In this document: positions 6,234-7,943 of the stretch, piece by piece
How the letters are laid out: every line of letters begins with the position of its first letter
How positions within the stretch are numbered: position 1 is the stretch's first letter
Source of the DNA: Coriobacteriales bacterium
Lineage (GTDB): Bacteria; Actinomycetota; Coriobacteriia; Coriobacteriales; UBA8131
Reading direction: 5' to 3'
Length of the DNA: 7,943 nucleotides
NCBI GenBank assembly: GCA_031267175.1
Contig: JAIRZP010000118.1
Span: 1-7,943, forward strand
The notes under the pieces: generated by a model
Databases searched by the model: none
The model's input: only the letters and a program-made list of their open reading frames with translations
Told to the model about the DNA's origin: nothing
Translations under genes and position numbers: made by a program

Positions 6234-7943
6234 TTACTGCTTAACCAGGGATTCCAGGGTATCGTTGTAAGTGCTTGCCAGGGCACAGAGCGGCACTTCA
6301 ATGGCGCTTTTCTGCTCAGCTTCATACACCGTGTCGATGGCAAGCGTGCTGCCGCCCACGTCTCCGATGACGCTGTAGGGCACCTGATGGCTCAGTAGCA
6401 CCTCAAGGACGGGCTCGACCTGCTCAGGGTCTGCGCTGATGAGGATGCGGCTGGCACTCTCCGCAAAGAGGGCGGCCACGGGCGCTACCTCACTGTCAAG
6501 CACCACACTGGCACCCAGCTCTCCGGCAAGACAGCTCTCGGCCAGCGCAACGGCCAGTCCACCCTCACTGAGGTCGTGGGCACTGGCCAACAGCCGCGCC
6601 TGCACGCACGTGCGCACGGCAGCCTGCACGGCAGCTTCCAAGTCCAGATCCAACAGCGGCGGGGCACCGGCAACCTTGTCATAGCGTAGCTTGAGGTACT
6701 CACTGCCGCCGAGTTCGCTCAAAGTCTCCCCTACCAGGATGATGACATCGCCGGACTGCTTGAAGGCCGCGTCAAGCGCGACACTCACATCCTCCAGCAC
6801 TCCCACGATGCCAATGGTAGACGTGGGATAGATAGCCGTGCCAAAGCTTTCGTTATAGAAACTGACGTTGCCGCTGATAACCGGTATAGTATAGTGCTTG
6901 CAGGCATCGGCCAGGCCGCTGACCGCCTGCTTAAAGGTGTAAAAGACCTCCGGTTTTTCCGGATTGCCAAAGTTGAGGCAGTCGGTGAGGGCCAGTGGTT
7001 CGGCACCTGTGCAGGCGAGGTTGCGCATGCCCTCGGCTAGGGCGAGCTGGGCACCCCGATAGGGGTCGAGATAGCAGTAGCGCCCGTTGCAATCGGTGGA
7101 GATGGCAATGCCACGCGTGCTCATCTCGCCGCGTCCGGTATCGCCGATGCGCAGCACGGCCGCGTCTGCACCGGGAAGCAGCACCGTGTTGTTCTGCACC
7201 TGATGGTCGTACTGCCGCCATATCCAGGCACGCGAACAGATATTGGGACTGGCGAGCAGTGTGAGAAGGTCGTGGGTATAATCGACAGGGCTCCGGTCTT
7301 GAGCGTTGTCCCGATCCTGTACGCTGTCAAGGCTGCCGGCATTGTCGAGGCTGCTCGCAGTGCGCTGCTCCCTTTCCCGCTCTTCAATAAACGCCAGCGC
7401 GTCAAAGCCCTGGACCTCATCGAGGTACGCAGGCCTTCTGCTCTCCGGGTCATACTCCGGGGCGGACTCCGCCAGCATCTCCGCCGGCATATCCGCGACT
7501 ATCTGCTGCCCCGTTGGCAGACTGCTGTCACGCACCACAAACCGCCCCGTATCCGTGATAGAGCCAATGCGAGAAGCCGCAACGCCCCAGCGGGAGCAGG
7601 CCTCCTCAACGGCCGGCCAATCCTCGGGCGTAACCACGGCCAACATGCGCTCCTGGCTCTCCGACACCATGATCTCAAAGGCCTGCATGGCCTCCTCGCG
7701 CTGGGGCACCTTGCACACGTCGATATCGATGCCCACGCCGCCTCTGCTCGCCATCTCCGAGGCCGAGCTCGTCAGGCCGGCGGCACCCAAGTCTCCGAGC
7801 GCTACGAACCTGCCCGCCTTGAGCAGCTCCAGGCACACCTCAATGAGCAGCTTCTCTTCAAAAGGGTCGCCCACCTGCACGGCAGGACGCTTGTTCTCCG
7901 CGGCCTCATCAAACTCCTGAGAGGCCAGAACGCTCGCGCCTCC
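6234..7943 (-). CDS. purL: Phosphoribosylformylglycinamidine synthase subunit II (5' end beyond right edge)
   Basis: 569 in-frame residues up to TAA 6234-6236; the true start lies off the window, and about 220 N-terminal residues are missing judged from small-type PurL of about 740 residues. PurL converts formylglycinamide ribonucleotide to the amidine using ATP and ammonia supplied by PurQ, with PurS as bridge, at the fourth step of de novo purine synthesis in the cytoplasm. Signatures: Gly-Gly-Ala-Ser at the right edge, then Lys-Arg-Pro-Ala-Val-Gln-Val-Gly-Asp-Pro-Phe, Ser-Glu-Ser-Gln-Glu-Arg-Met-Leu, Tyr-Asp-His-Gln-Val-Gln, Thr-Asp-Cys-Leu-Asn-Phe-Gly-Asn-Pro (6948-6986), and Ala-His-Asp-Leu-Ser-Glu-Gly-Gly-Leu in the C-terminal domain. 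A polar, Asp/Ser/Gln/Arg-rich linker at about 7281-7415 between the two halves seems longer than usual. An internal GTG at 7880 is not the start, since conserved PurL sequence continues upstream of it. Confidence 0.96.
   Translation of the reverse strand, partial: GGASVLASQEFDEAAENKRPAVQVGDPFEEKLLIEVCLELLKAGRFVALGDLGAAGLTSSASEMASRGGVGIDIDVCKVPQREEAMQAFEIMVSESQERMLAVVTPEDWPAVEEACSRWGVAASRIGSITDTGRFVVRDSSLPTGQQIVADMPAEMLAESAPEYDPESRRPAYLDEVQGFDALAFIEEREREQRTASSLDNAGSLDSVQDRDNAQDRSPVDYTHDLLTLLASPNICSRAWIWRQYDHQVQNNTVLLPGADAAVLRIGDTGRGEMSTRGIAISTDCNGRYCYLDPYRGAQLALAEGMRNLACTGAEPLALTDCLNFGNPEKPEVFYTFKQAVSGLADACKHYTIPVISGNVSFYNESFGTAIYPTSTIGIVGVLEDVSVALDAAFKQSGDVIILVGETLSELGGSEYLKLRYDKVAGAPPLLDLDLEAAVQAAVRTCVQARLLASAHDLSEGGLAVALAESCLAGELGASVVLDSEVAPVAALFAESASRILISADPEQVEPVLEVLLSHQVPYSVIGDVGGSTLAIDTVYEAEQKSAIEVPLCALASTYNDTLESLVKQ

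Noticed and set aside
7306..7920. Plus-strand open frame of 204 residues over purL
   Set aside because: Antisense of strongly conserved PurL; Ser-rich composition with no ribosome binding site or domain.

Overview
The window looks like chromosomal DNA from a Gram-positive actinobacterium of the class Coriobacteriia (Olsenella/Atopobiaceae or Eggerthellaceae-like). The evidence is GC-rich coding sequence, a Tat-exported flavin reductase lipoprotein of the kind expanded in gut Coriobacteriia, a YDG-repeat surface protein, and a small-type PurL. The assignment is inferred from gene content; no rRNA or tRNA is present to confirm it.

Layout, left to right. (1) Positions 1-1765, minus strand: the first 588 residues of a large secreted or membrane-tethered protein with YDG repeats, whose C-terminus lies beyond the left edge. 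It has two signal-peptide-like hydrophobic segments plus a further membrane helix. (2) About 410 bases of AT-richer, gene-free divergent DNA, carrying a near-consensus promoter (TTGCTT-17-TATAAT) for the next gene. (3) Positions 2178-4064, plus strand: a 628-residue Tat lipoprotein FAD-dependent reductase, related to flavocytochrome c fumarate/urocanate reductases but lacking the fumarate-type catalytic arginines. It is followed by a GC-rich hairpin. (4) Positions 4164-4766, plus strand: a 200-residue charged coiled-coil protein of unknown function that starts at TTG directly behind that hairpin. (5) Positions 4777-5338, minus strand: a Fic-domain gene, convergent with the coiled-coil gene and broken by an apparent single-base frameshift. 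(6) Positions 5415-6224, minus strand: a membrane protein with a long Gln/Tyr/Pro low-complexity N-terminus and a CD225/dispanin-like two-helix C-terminus. (7) Positions 6234-7943, minus strand: purL (phosphoribosylformylglycinamidine synthase II), N-terminus off the right edge. The dispanin-like gene lies nine bases after purL, with its ribosome binding site overlapping the purL stop codon, so the two are almost certainly cotranscribed.

Functionally the window joins a housekeeping purine gene with accessory cell-surface genes. No mobile element, CRISPR array or prophage is visible. The least explained items are the surface reductase with an unassigned electron acceptor, the dispanin-like protein with a prion-like N-terminus tied to purL, the frameshifted Fic gene, and the odd membrane topology of the YDG protein.
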